The notes below the pieces were generated by a model that saw nothing but the letters and a program-made list of their open reading frames with translations, was not told where the DNA came from and searched no databases. 64,000 nt of DNA from Phorcus lineatus (lineage: Eukaryota > Mollusca > Gastropoda > Trochida > Trochidae). Position numbers and translations under genes: made by a program. The stretch spans positions 3,726,001 through 3,790,000 of the forward strand of contig OV121092.1 of the NCBI GenBank assembly GCA_921293015.1, in the 5' to 3' direction. Of this stretch, positions 1 to 8,708 are shown piece after piece (positions within the stretch are counted from its first letter, which is position 1; each line of letters opens with the position of its first letter).

Positions 1-110
1 GGCCATGGTGAAGTCTTCCTGCGTTGCACGATATATGAAAAGTTGAATTGGTTCAAACGCAAGGTCACATATAGATTAAATATAACATACTTCACATAGT
101 CGTTTGAAGA

Positions 111-176
111 ATCATTTTAATCCGATACTAGTATTTCGTCAATAGTATTGACTCATCAGGGATGAAACGATATGAT
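111..176 (-). ncRNA. Hammerhead ribozyme, type I, in PLE terminal repeat (copy A)
   Basis: On the minus strand the core CTGATGA (153-159) is followed by a six-pair stem II with loop ACT, then GAAA (134-137). Stem III is tiny (ATAC/GTAT around a TA loop), and C17 is at 124. Stem I pairs ATCC with GGAT and, past an internal loop, ATCAT with ATGAT. Predicted cleavage lies between 124 and 123. The short stem III matches hammerheads described from PLEs, which tend to act in dimers. Cleavage activity is inferred. Confidence 0.85.
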
Positions 177-416
177 CGTTAACATCGCATTACAAGCGTT
201 TTTATAACAAAATATACGTACAATGTACAAGGATATATTGTAAATTATGCTAATCAGGTGACATCATGGTTCTTCCTTGTTGGTCTTCTGATTGACACAA
301 TCACTCTCTTATGAGTTTACCCCTTGAGCAATATGTTAATGTGACATAATCCCTTTTGTTTTTAAATAGCTCAATTGTAGTTAGAGATATATGTCAGTGA
401 TTTAAGGGTAATCATC

Positions 417-1145
417 TCATTGTTTATTTAGTGAGGGTCTATAGGTGTCAATGAAGGACTCTTCAAGTCGTAAAAGTGCATTTGAGACACTGCCCATGTT
501 AGATTTATGAAATAATTTATAGAAAGGAAATATTTTGAAATCACCATTTGCACAAGTAGAAAGATGTTTATTTACAAATAAACAGCGGTATCTGCTATCG
601 TTATTGTGTTGTCTGTGTAAGGTTACCCTATTTCTTAGGCATTCAGTTTTACCAATATAGGATTTTTTACACTTAGGGCACATTATTGCATAAATGACAT
701 TTTTTGAATTGCAATCAAAGTTAGATTTTATTTCAAATGTTTTGCCATTGTCAAATGTGAAAGACGAGCCTTCTAATAAATGGGGACATGTGCCACATCT
801 TTTATTTGAACATTTGGAAACTGAAGGTCTTTCTGTTGGGTTTTGAATACCATCATATTTAGCCCTTGTTAAGATGTGTTTAAGATTTTTGTGCTGTCTT
901 TTGCTTTTAATGATTTTATTTCTTTTCAACATTTGGCCTAACCTCTTGTCTTGACTAAGCATAGGTAAGTTCCGATGTATAACAGGGAATAATTCCGCAT
1001 TGTTTTTATTATGTGTTGTCACAAAAGCGATTGTGTTTTGGTCCTCATTTATTTTATCTTTAGGAGTACGTAACTCTTCAAGAGTGAGTGCCTGTGCTTT
1101 ATTTATTCCATCTTTGATAAGAGGTTCTGGATAGCCTCGCTGCAA
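417..1145 (-). CDS. PLE GIY-YIG endonuclease region, copy A
   Basis: A 242-residue frame covering the C-terminal part of a Penelope-type polyprotein, which nicks target DNA during retrotransposition. A Cys finger (CSNKRCGTC, about residues 111-119) precedes the GIY-YIG core: VIYAIMC for GIY, SYIGKTE for YIG, then a conserved Arg/His stretch (LRNRVTLHRQH) and the catalytic Glu in LRLEES. The C-terminus RPSLNKQ is as usual for these domains. The first codon shown is a TTG inside the older reading frame, not a real start, because the parent protein began far upstream. In this copy the reverse transcriptase normally fused in front is missing. Confidence 0.85.
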   Translation of the reverse strand: MQRGYPEPLIKDGINKAQALTLEELRTPKDKINEDQNTIAFVTTHNKNNAELFPVIHRNLPMLSQDKRLGQMLKRNKIIKSKRQHKNLKHILTRAKYDGIQNPTERPSVSKCSNKRCGTCPHLLEGSSFTFDNGKTFEIKSNFDCNSKNVIYAIMCPKCKKSYIGKTECLRNRVTLHRQHNNDSRYRCLFVNKHLSTCANGDFKIFPFYKLFHKSNMGSVSNALLRLEESFIDTYRPSLNKQ

Positions 1146-1165
1146 TAGTGAAGATTTTAGTTCCT

Positions 1166-2275
1166 CTAATGTCGGTCGGGTGTTTTCACGACGTTTGGTT
1201 CAGTTGTGTTGTTTACTGTCACAGTTGCTTCCTTATTAGATGGATGACGGGACCTGGTGTTCTGAAAAGGCTGTTCTGTGGTTGCTTCCCATCTTCTTTT
1301 TGTGGTAGGGGCATGACTTTGGTTTGTTGGGTTCTGGTGTTGGACAGGTCCCTGCCTCTGTTGAGTAGTTTGGTCCCTTTGTTCCTGCCACTGTTGAGTA
1401 GATTGGCCCCTTTGTCTTTGTCTCTGTTGGTGAGGTTGGTCCCTTTGTGGTCGTCCGTGTTCTCTGTGCCGGTGTTGTCTCCTGTTTTGTTGAGGCCATT
1501 GTTGTCTGCTGTTTTGTTGGGGCCTTTGTGGACGCCTTTGTTGCCATCGTTGTCCACGTTGATGGTTCCCCATTGGGCGACTGTCAGTGTTGATGTCTCG
1601 TGTTGGAGCTTCCATCAACCATGTTTCTGTTTTGGCCCACTGGTTCATTATTTTGTTGTCAGTGCGTTGCGTATCCAATTTCCATAATGATTGTAGTTTT
1701 TCTTGGATAGGGCCGGAAGATATCTCACTCAACAATATGGTCATTTCCTCGTCGATATTTGAGTACTTTTCCACACTAACCTTGTGTTGTTTGAGGAGTT
1801 TTTCACACTCCTTTTCCATTTGGCGTATTCCAAAGCTTGTTATTTCGTCTAAGCTTTTCTCACAGTCAAAGAGTTCCATGAATTTATTTGGAATAAACGG
1901 AGTTTCTCTTTCTAAATATGCTTGGAAAATGTCTGCCGTTCCCTTTGTCCGAATAGCTTCATTGTAAGCTTGCCTTCGGCTGTTTAGCTGTCTCTTCCAT
2001 AACTTTATGATTGACTGTTTCTTTTGGGACGCCGCCTGGGTAACTTCTTTTTCTTCTCTGTCTTTGAAAATATGTCCATAGGTGTTTTGGATGTATCCAA
2101 ATAATCTGTCCTCTAGTCCCTCCTCCGTATTTGTGTTTTCTGGTATCCCGAGGAACTGTTGGATTGAGGACAATTGTAATTTAATAGCTTGTAATTCTTG
2201 CATTACCTCAGCACTTGTTGGCAGCTGTTGTCCAGGCTGGCTGGGTCCTTCAATGATGTCTCCATACGAGGCCAT
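1166..2275 (-). CDS. PLE amino-terminal ORF with coiled coil and Gln/Arg-rich tail, copy A
   Basis: 369 codons from an ATG at 2273-2275. Residues about 20-45 (EVMQELQAIKLQLSSIQQ) look like a coiled coil. Residues about 85-135 contain LWKRQLNSRRQAYNEA and ETPFIPNKF, similar to the region before the reverse transcriptase in other Penelope-like proteins as I remember them. Residues about 235-320 are a Gln/Arg/Pro tract (RQQWPQQNRRQHRH and alike), probably nucleic-acid binding. The frame stops at the join to the endonuclease part. The tract keeps several other frames open by composition alone. Role in the element is inferred. Confidence 0.7.
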   Translation of the reverse strand: MASYGDIIEGPSQPGQQLPTSAEVMQELQAIKLQLSSIQQFLGIPENTNTEEGLEDRLFGYIQNTYGHIFKDREEKEVTQAASQKKQSIIKLWKRQLNSRRQAYNEAIRTKGTADIFQAYLERETPFIPNKFMELFDCEKSLDEITSFGIRQMEKECEKLLKQHKVSVEKYSNIDEEMTILLSEISSGPIQEKLQSLWKLDTQRTDNKIMNQWAKTETWLMEAPTRDINTDSRPMGNHQRGQRWQQRRPQRPQQNSRQQWPQQNRRQHRHREHGRPQRDQPHQQRQRQRGQSTQQWQEQRDQTTQQRQGPVQHQNPTNQSHAPTTKRRWEATTEQPFQNTRSRHPSNKEATVTVNNTTEPNVVKTPDRH

Positions 2276-2379
2276 GGTGAAGTCTTCCTGCGTTGCACGA
2301 TATATGAAAAGTTGAATTGGTTCAAACGCAAGGTCACATATAGATTAAATATAACATACTTCACATAGTCGTTTGAAGA

Positions 2380-2445
2380 ATCATTTTAATCCGATACTAG
2401 TATTTCGTCAATAGTATTGACTCATCAGGGATGAAACGATATGAT
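2380..2445 (-). ncRNA. Hammerhead ribozyme in PLE terminal repeat (copy B)
   Basis: Same sequence as the copy A motif, shifted by 2,269 bp. Predicted cleavage lies between 2393 and 2392 on the minus strand. Together with the copy A site it would release a 2,269-nt RNA from 2392 down to 124. Confidence 0.85.
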
Positions 2446-2685
2446 CGTTAACATCGCATTACAAGCGTTTTTATAACAAAATATACGTACAATGTACAAG
2501 GATATATTGTAAATTATGCTAATCAGGTGACATCATGGTTCTTCCTTGTTGGTCTTCTGATTGACACAATCACTCTCTTATGAGTTTACCCCTTGAGCAA
2601 TATGTTAATGTGACATAATCCCTTTTGTTTTTAAATAGCTCAATTGTAGTTAGAGATATATGTCAGTGATTTAAGGGTAATCATC

Positions 2686-3414
2686 TCATTGTTTATTTAG
2701 TGAGGGTCTATAGGTGTCAATGAAGGACTCTTCAAGTCGTAAAAGTGCATTTGAGACACTGCCCATGTTAGATTTATGAAATAATTTATAGAAAGGAAAT
2801 ATTTTGAAATCACCATTTGCACAAGTAGAAAGATGTTTATTTACAAATAAACAGCGGTATCTGCTATCGTTATTGTGTTGTCTGTGTAAGGTTACCCTAT
2901 TTCTTAGGCATTCAGTTTTACCAATATAGGATTTTTTACACTTAGGGCACATTATTGCATAAATGACATTTTTTGAATTGCAATCAAAGTTAGATTTTAT
3001 TTCAAATGTTTTGCCATTGTCAAATGTGAAAGACGAGCCTTCTAATAAATGGGGACATGTGCCACATCTTTTATTTGAACATTTGGAAACTGAAGGTCTT
3101 TCTGTTGGGTTTTGAATACCATCATATTTAGCCCTTGTTAAGATGTGTTTAAGATTTTTGGGCTGTCTTTTGCTTTTAATGATTTTATTTCTTTTCAACA
3201 TTTGGCCTAACCTCTTGTCTTGACTAAGCATAGGTAAGTTCCGATGTATAACAGGGAATAATTCCGCATTGTTTTTATTATGTGTTGTCACAAAAGCGAT
3301 TGTGTTTTGGTCCTCATTTATTTTATCTTTAGGAGTACGTAACTCTTCAAGAGTGAGTGCCTGTGCTTCATTTATTCCATCTTTGATAAGAGGTTCTGGA
3401 TAGCCTCGCTGCAA
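2686..3414 (-). CDS. PLE GIY-YIG endonuclease region, copy B
   Basis: 242 residues, the same as the copy A endonuclease except for a few replacements (Glu for Lys near residue 16, Pro for His near residue 85). The Cys finger, VIYAIMC, SYIGKTE, LRNRVTLHRQH and LRLEES motifs are all present. It sits directly after the amino-terminal ORF remnant with no reverse transcriptase between. The apparent start is an internal codon. Confidence 0.8.
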   Translation of the reverse strand: MQRGYPEPLIKDGINEAQALTLEELRTPKDKINEDQNTIAFVTTHNKNNAELFPVIHRNLPMLSQDKRLGQMLKRNKIIKSKRQPKNLKHILTRAKYDGIQNPTERPSVSKCSNKRCGTCPHLLEGSSFTFDNGKTFEIKSNFDCNSKNVIYAIMCPKCKKSYIGKTECLRNRVTLHRQHNNDSRYRCLFVNKHLSTCANGDFKIFPFYKLFHKSNMGSVSNALLRLEESFIDTYRPSLNKQ

Positions 3415-3434
3415 TAGTGAAGATTTTAGTTCCT

Positions 3435-3893
3435 CTAATGTCGGTCGGGTGTTTTCACGACGTTTGGTTTAGTTGTGTTGTTTACTGTCACAGTTGCTTC
3501 CTTATTAGATGGATGACGGGACCTGGTGTTCTGAAAAGGCTGTTCTGTGGTTGCTTCCCATCTTCTTTTTGTGGTAGGGGCATGACTTTGGTTTGTTGGG
3601 TTCTGGTGTTGGACAGGTCCCTGCCTCTGTTGAGTAGTTTGGTCCCTTTGTTCCTGCCACTGTTGAGTAGATTGGCCCCTTTGTCTTTGTCTCTGTTGGT
3701 GAGGTTGGTCCCTTTGTGGTCGTCCGTGTTCTCTGTGCCGGTGTTGTCTCCTGTTTTGTTGAGGCCATTGTTGTCTGCTGTTTTGTTGGGGCCTTTGTGG
3801 ACGCCTTTGTTGCCATCGTTGTCCACGTTGATGGTTCCCCATTGGGCGACTGTCAGTGTTGATGTCTCGTGTTGGAGCTTCCATCAACCATGT
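3435..3893 (-). pseudogene. PLE amino-terminal ORF, 3' part only, copy B
   Basis: Carries only the segment from WLMEAPTRDINTD through the Gln/Arg-rich tail to the terminal TPDRH. The rest of the ORF was lost at the inversion junction. An open frame running across the junction (3435-4124) is a chimera with copy C and not a gene. Confidence 0.75.
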
Positions 3894-3903
3894 GACTAAA
3901 CAG

Positions 3904-4545
3904 TGTGAAAAACTCCTCAAACAACACAAGGTTAGTGTGGAAAAGTACTCAAATATCGACGAGGAAATGACCATATTGTTGAGTGAGATATCTTCCGGCC
4001 CTATCCAAGAAAAACTACAATCATTATGGAAATTGGATACGCAACGCACTGACAACAAAATAATGAACCAGTGGGCCAAAACAGAAACATGGTTGATGGA
4101 AGCTCCAACACGAGACATCAACACTGACAGTCGCCCAATGGGGAACCATCAACGTGGACAACGATGGCAACAAAGGCGTCCACAAAGGCCCCAACAAAAC
4201 AGCAGACAACAATGGCCTCAACAAAACAGGAGACAACACCGGCACAGAGAACACGGACGACCACAAAGGGACCAACCTCACCAACAGAGACAAAGACAAA
4301 GGGGCCAATCTACTCAACAGTGGCAGGAACAAAGGGACCAAACTACTCAACAGAGGCAGGGACCTGTCCAACACCAGAACCCAACAAACCAAAGTCATGC
4401 CCCTACCACAAAAAGAAGATGGGAAGCAACCACAGAACAGCCTTTTCAGAACACCAGGTCCCGTCATCCATCTAATAAGGAAGCAACTGTGACAGTAAAC
4501 AACACAACTGAACCAAACGTCGTGAAAACACCCGACCGACATTAG
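3904..4545 (+). pseudogene. PLE amino-terminal ORF fragment, copy C
   Basis: Open from CEKLLKQHKVSVEKYSN through the Gln/Arg-rich tail to TPDRH. It corresponds to about the last 60 percent of the 369-residue ORF of copy A. The first half is missing at the inversion junction. Confidence 0.75.
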
Positions 4546-4688
4546 AGGAACTAAAATCTTCACTATTGCAGCGAGGCTATCCAGAACCTCTTATCAAAGA
4601 TGGAATAAATAAAGCATAGGCACTCACTCTTGAAGAGTTACGTACTCCTAAAGATAAAATAAATGAGGACCAAAACACAATCGCTTTT

Positions 4689-5294
4689 GTGACAACACAT
4701 AATAAAAACAATGCGGAATTATTCCCTGTTATACATCGGAACTTACCTATGCTTAGTCAAGACAAGAGGTTAGGCCAAATGTTGAAAAGAAATAAAATCA
4801 TTAAAAGCAAAAGACAGCACAAAAATCTTAAACACATCTTAACAAGGGCTAAATATGATGGTATTCAAAACCCAACAGAAAGACCTTCAGTTTCCAAATG
4901 TTCAAATAAAAGATGTGGCACATGTCCCCATTTATTAGAAGGCTCGTCTTTCACATTTGACAATGGCAAAACATTTGAAATAAAATCTAACTTTGATTGC
5001 AATTCAAAAAATGTCATTTATGCAATAATGTGCCCTAAGTGTAAAAAATCCTATATTGGTAAAACTGAATGCCTAAGAAATAGGGTAACCTTACACAGAC
5101 AACACAATAACGATAGCAGATACCGCTGTTTATTTGTAAATAAACATCTTTCTACTTGTGCAAATGGTGATTTCAAAATATTTCCTTTCTATAAATTATT
5201 TCATAAATTTAACATGGGCAGTGTCTCAAATGCACTTTTACGACTTGAAGAGTCCTTCATTGACACCTATAGACCCTCACTAAATAAACAATGA
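4689..5294 (+). pseudogene. PLE GIY-YIG endonuclease region, copy C
   Basis: 201 residues in frame with Cys finger, VIYAIMC, SYIGKTE and LRLEES motifs. The upstream part of the domain (from about 4560) is present as DNA but interrupted. Phe replaces Ser in HKFNMGS relative to the other copies. Confidence 0.75.
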
Positions 5295-5534
5295 GATGAT
5301 TACCCTTAAATCACTGACATATATCTCTAACTACAATTGAGCTATTTAAAAACAAAAGGGATTATGTCACATTAACATATTGCTCAAGGGGTAAACTCAT
5401 AAGAGAGTGATTGTGTCAATCAGAAGACCAACAAGGAAGAACCATGATGTCACCTGATTAGCATAATTTACAATATATCCTTGTACATTGTACGTATATT
5501 TTGTTATAAAAACGCTTGTAATGCGATGTTAACG

Positions 5535-5600
5535 ATCATATCGTTTCATCCCTGATGAGTCAATATTATTGACGAAATACTAGTATCGGATTAAAATGAT
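5535..5600 (+). ncRNA. Hammerhead ribozyme in PLE terminal repeat (copy C)
   Basis: Core CTGATGA at 5552-5558, stem II with loop ATT instead of ACT, GAAA at 5574-5577, tiny stem III, and C17 at 5587. Stem I strands are ATCAT at 5535 and ATGAT at 5596. The base change lies in the stem II loop, which may touch the tertiary contact but not the core. Confidence 0.8.
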
Positions 5601-5634
5601 TCTTCAAACGACTATGTGAAGTATGTTATATTTA

Positions 5635-5636
<2 letters not shown>

Positions 5637-5710
<74 letters not shown>
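5637..5710. repeat. (AT)n microsatellite between inverted PLE terminal repeats
   Basis: About 70 bp of alternating AT at the meeting point of the terminal repeats of C and D. A similar (AT)n run sits at the equivalent point of copy E (about 8670-8706). Confidence 0.95.
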
Positions 5711-5714
<4 letters not shown>

Positions 5715-5784
5715 AGTTGAATTGGTTCAAACGCAAGGTCACATATAGATGAAATATAACATACTTCACATAGTCGTTTGAAGA

Positions 5785-5850
5785 ATCATTTTAATCCGAT
5801 ACTAGTATTTCGTCAATAGTATTGACTCATCAGGGATGAAACGATATGAT
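5785..5850 (-). ncRNA. Hammerhead ribozyme in PLE terminal repeat (copy D)
   Basis: Minus-strand motif identical in core, stem II (loop ACT) and stem III to the copy A ribozyme. Predicted cleavage falls after the C of ATC next to GGAT. Confidence 0.85.
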
Positions 5851-6090
5851 CGTTAACATCGCATTACAAGCGTTTTTATAACAAAATATACGCACAATGT
5901 ACAATGATATATTGTAAATTATGCTAATCAGGTGACATCATGGTTCTTCCTTGTTGGTCTTCTGATTGACACAATCACTCTCTTATGAGTTTACCCCTTG
6001 AGCAATATGTTAATGTGACATAATCCCTTTTGTTTTTAAATAGCTCAATTGTAGTTAGAGATATATGTCAGTGATTTAAGGGTAATCATC

Positions 6091-6909
6091 TCATTGTTTA
6101 TTTAGTGAGGGTCTATAGGTGTCAATGAAGGACTCTTCAAGTCGTAAAAGTGCATTTGAGACACTGCCCATGTTAGATTTATGAAATAATTTATAGAAAG
6201 GAAATATTTTGAAATCACCATTTGCACAAGTAGAGAGATGTTTATTTACAAATAAACAGCGGTATCTGCTATCGTTATTGTGTTGTCTGTGTAAGGTTAC
6301 CCTATTTCTTAGGCATTCAGTTTTACCAATATAGGATATTTTACACTTAGGGCACATTATTGCATAAATGACATTTTTTGAATTGCAATCAAAGTTAGAT
6401 TTTATTTCAAATGTTTTGCCATTGTCAAATGTGAAAGACGAGCCTTCTAATAAATGGGGACATGTGCCACATCTTTTATTTGAACATTTGGAAACTGAAG
6501 GTCTTTCTGTTGGGTTTTGAATACCATCATATTTAGCCCTTGTTAAGATGTGTTTAAGATTTTTGGGCTGTCTTTTGCTTTTAATGATTTTATTTCTTTT
6601 CAACATTTGGCCTAACCTCTTGTCTTGACTAAGCATCGGTAAGTTCCGATGTATAACAGGGAATAATTCCGCATTGTTTTTATTATGTGTTGTCACAAAA
6701 GCGATTGTGTTTTGGTCCTCATTTATTTTATCTTTAGGAGTACGTAACTCTTCAAGAGTGAGTGCCTGTGCTTTATTTATTCCATCTTTGATAAGAGGTT
6801 CTGGATAGCCTCGCTGCAATAGTGAAGATTTTAGTTCCTCTAATCTTAGAGACCTGAGGTTTTCATTACTAATTATGGCACAGACACGTCTAGCTAGACA
6901 ATAGGGCAA
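6091..6909 (-). CDS. PLE reverse transcriptase end plus GIY-YIG endonuclease, copy D
   Basis: 272 residues. The first about 35 (PYCLARRVCAIISNENLRSL then RLEELKSSLLQRGYP) match the thumb/linker found between reverse transcriptase and endonuclease in Penelope proteins. The remainder is the Cys finger and GIY-YIG domain, with KISYIGKTE here instead of KKSYIGKTE. This copy shows the ancestral join that A, B and C lack: the shared sequence begins at ATTAGAG and is preceded here by TCTCTAAG. The true start of the protein is upstream in another copy. Confidence 0.85.
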   Translation of the reverse strand: MPYCLARRVCAIISNENLRSLRLEELKSSLLQRGYPEPLIKDGINKAQALTLEELRTPKDKINEDQNTIAFVTTHNKNNAELFPVIHRNLPMLSQDKRLGQMLKRNKIIKSKRQPKNLKHILTRAKYDGIQNPTERPSVSKCSNKRCGTCPHLLEGSSFTFDNGKTFEIKSNFDCNSKNVIYAIMCPKCKISYIGKTECLRNRVTLHRQHNNDSRYRCLFVNKHLSTCANGDFKIFPFYKLFHKSNMGSVSNALLRLEESFIDTYRPSLNKQ

Positions 6910-7025
6910 GTTTGTTTTGACATGTTGTTCATGTACGCTTTTGAAATGGAGATATTGTTTTGTGTCTGTTGCCTTATGGAAAATATCAGTTATGATGTGA
7001 GTATTATCCTTCTTGATAAGTATGT

Positions 7026-7542
7026 CTAAAAAGGTAATTCTGTCTCACTTGTTTCCATTGTGAATTTGATGTTGGGATGCATGTTTTGTAGAGTGTCATA
7101 TATTTGGTATATGTCCCCTTTAGATTTTTCCCAAAATGTGAAACAATCATCAAGGTATCTTTTCCATTTTAAGATGAATTCATTTGCAAAATTCTTGTCG
7201 AATTTTTCCTCTATGGTAGTATAGAGATTTTCTTCTAGGTACGCTAGTACTAAATTGGCATAGACTGGCGCAAATTTTGTCCCCATTGCCGTACCTAGAA
7301 TTTGAAGATATGAATTTTGATTGAATTGAAATGTGTTGTTTTCTAGAATAAATTCAGCTGATGTAAGGATGAAATCTTTGCTAAAACGTGGATGGATTGA
7401 CTCAGGATGTTTGTCAATCCAGAATTCTAGTGCAGTTTTGCCTAGCTCATGTGGGATATTACTGTATAGGGAAGTCACATCAAAGCTAACTAAGATTGTA
7501 TCATTTGTGACTCTATCTGGAATATGCTTTAGAAAATCTAGA
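7026..7542 (-). CDS. PLE reverse transcriptase palm, partial, copy D
   Basis: Copies the element RNA at the nicked target. Read on the minus strand it holds GTDLDFLKHIP, motif A as VSFDVTSLYSNIPHELG, motif B as GTAMGTKFAPVYANL and the catalytic YLDD motif C in WKRYLDDCF, followed by HPNIKFTMETSE. These fit Penelope-type, telomerase-related reverse transcriptases. The frame is open upstream of the GTG-coded Val in DVTSLYS, so no real start exists here. It is separated from the downstream thumb and endonuclease by a frame change, so this copy is broken, and its 5' part is lost at the junction with copy E. Confidence 0.85.
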
Positions 7543-7607
7543 TCTGTGCCATAATTAGTAATGAAAACCTCAGGTCTCTAAGATTAGAGAAACTAAAATC
7601 TTCACTA

Positions 7608-8336
7608 TTGCAGCGAGGCTATCCAGAACCTCTTATCAAAGATGGAATAAATAAGGCACAGGCACTCACTCTTGAAGAGTTACGTACTCCTAAAGATAAA
7701 ATAAATGAGGACCAAAACACAATCGCTTTTGTGACAACACATAATAAAAACAATGCGGAATTATTCCCTGTTATACATCGGAACTTACCGATGCTTAGTC
7801 AAGACAAGAGGTTAGGCCAAATGTTGAAAAGAAATAAAATCATTAAAAGCAAAAGACAGCCCAAAAATCTTAAACACATCTTAACAAGGGCTAAATATGA
7901 TGGTATTCAAAACCCAACAGAAAGACCTTCAGTTTCCAAATGTTCAAATAAAAGATGTGGCACATGTCCCCATTTATTAGAAGGCTCGTCTTTCAAATTT
8001 GACAATGGCAAAACATTTGAAATAAAATCTAACTTTGATTGCAATTCAAAAAATGTCATTTATGCAATAATGTGCCCTAAGTGTAAAAAATCCTATATTG
8101 GTAAAACTGAATGCCTAAGAAATAGGGTAACCTTACACAGACAACACAATAACGATAGCAGATACCGCTGTTTATTTGTAAATAAACATCTCTCTACTTG
8201 TGCAAATGGTGATTTCAAAATATTTCCTTTCTATAAATTATTTCATAAATCTAACATGGGCAGTGTCTCAAATGCACTTTTACGACTTGAAGAGTCCTTC
8301 ATTGACACCTATAGACCCTCACTAAATAAACAATGA
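7608..8336 (+). CDS. PLE GIY-YIG endonuclease region, copy E
   Basis: 242 residues, uninterrupted, with Cys finger, VIYAIMC, SYIGKTE, LRNRVTLHRQH and LRLEES. It has Lys in SSFKFDNG where other copies have Thr. The frame stays open upstream through RLEKLKSSL, so the first codon is internal. No reverse transcriptase catalytic region precedes it. Confidence 0.8.
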   Translation: MQRGYPEPLIKDGINKAQALTLEELRTPKDKINEDQNTIAFVTTHNKNNAELFPVIHRNLPMLSQDKRLGQMLKRNKIIKSKRQPKNLKHILTRAKYDGIQNPTERPSVSKCSNKRCGTCPHLLEGSSFKFDNGKTFEIKSNFDCNSKNVIYAIMCPKCKKSYIGKTECLRNRVTLHRQHNNDSRYRCLFVNKHLSTCANGDFKIFPFYKLFHKSNMGSVSNALLRLEESFIDTYRPSLNKQ

Positions 8337-8576
8337 GATGATTACCCTTAAATCACTGACATATATCTCTAACTACAATTGAGCTATTTAAAAACAAAAG
8401 GGATTATGTCACATTAACATATTGCTCAAGGGGTAAACTCATAAGAGAGTGATTGTGTCAATCAGAAGACCAACAAGGAAGAACCATGATGTCACCTGAT
8501 TAGCATAATTTACAATATATCATTGTACATTGTGCGTATATTTTGTTATAAAAACGCTTGTAATGCGATGTTAACG

Positions 8577-8642
8577 ATCATATCGTTTCATCCCTGATGA
8601 GTCAATACTATTGACGAAATACTAGTATCGGATTAAAATGAT
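8577..8642 (+). ncRNA. Hammerhead ribozyme in PLE terminal repeat (copy E)
   Basis: Plus-strand motif with intact CTGATGA, stem II (loop ACT), GAAA, four-pair stem III with TA loop and C before GGAT. Same fold as the other copies. Confidence 0.85.
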
Positions 8643-8667
8643 TCTTCAAACGACTATGTGAAGTATG

Positions 8668-8708
<41 letters not shown>

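Larger units (their letters stand above)
1..2269 (-). mobile_element. PLE copy A, tandem unit without reverse transcriptase
   Basis: The sequence from position 1 recurs from 2270 with an offset of exactly 2,269 bp, so A and B are head-to-tail units. Read on the minus strand the order is terminal repeat with hammerhead, 369-codon amino-terminal ORF, then endonuclease ORF. The reverse transcriptase seen in copy D is absent. A and B differ at only a few positions over about 1.6 kb, including Lys/Glu and His/Pro replacements in the endonuclease. Confidence 0.85.
2270..3893 (-). mobile_element. PLE copy B, head-to-tail with A, truncated at its inner end
   Basis: Repeats copy A from its first base and stops inside the amino-terminal ORF at 3893, where the sequence flips to the inverted copy C. 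It contains a terminal repeat with hammerhead (2380-2445), the endonuclease region (2686-3414) and the 3' part of the amino-terminal ORF (3435-3893). Positions 2344-3893 form one arm of a palindrome with 4087-5636. Confidence 0.85.
3894..5636 (+). mobile_element. PLE copy C, inverted against B
   Basis: Plus-strand copy beginning within the amino-terminal ORF and ending in the terminal repeat, where an (AT)n run starts. Positions 4087-5636 mirror 2344-3893 with a constant coordinate sum of 7980, so the arms have no net indel. The spacer is 3894-4086. At the few positions where A and B differ, C matches A (for example His, not Pro, in the endonuclease), so it was copied from an A-like unit. The endonuclease reading frame of this copy is broken near its start. 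Confidence 0.85.
5711..7542 (-). mobile_element. PLE copy D, carries the reverse transcriptase
   Basis: Minus-strand copy with terminal repeat (5711-6090), endonuclease joined to the end of the reverse transcriptase (6091-6909) and reverse transcriptase palm (7026-7542). It lacks the amino-terminal ORF, being cut by the inversion that starts copy E. Positions 5755-6884 pair with 7543-8672 (coordinate sum 14427). Confidence 0.85.
7543..8670 (+). mobile_element. PLE copy E, inverted against D
   Basis: Plus-strand copy starting in the reverse transcriptase end and running through the endonuclease and terminal repeat to an (AT)n run. It shares private variants with D (tgtgcgtata, ccgatgcttag), so one was copied from the other. 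The inversion breakpoint is a 12-bp match: ttatggcacaga occurs at 6873-6884, and its complement at 7543-7554 joins the two orientations. Confidence 0.85.

Noticed and set aside
1148-1687. Plus-strand frame of 179 codons, Leu/Pro/Val-rich, and two extra minus-strand frames over the same DNA (also in copies B and C)
   Set aside because: They mirror the low-complexity Gln/Arg tract of the PLE amino-terminal ORF. Codon content is an artefact of the repeat composition.
3435-4124. Minus-strand frame of 229 codons across the B/C junction, and the mirrored plus-strand frame from 3856
   Set aside because: Chimeras formed by the inversion, with no counterpart in the other copies.
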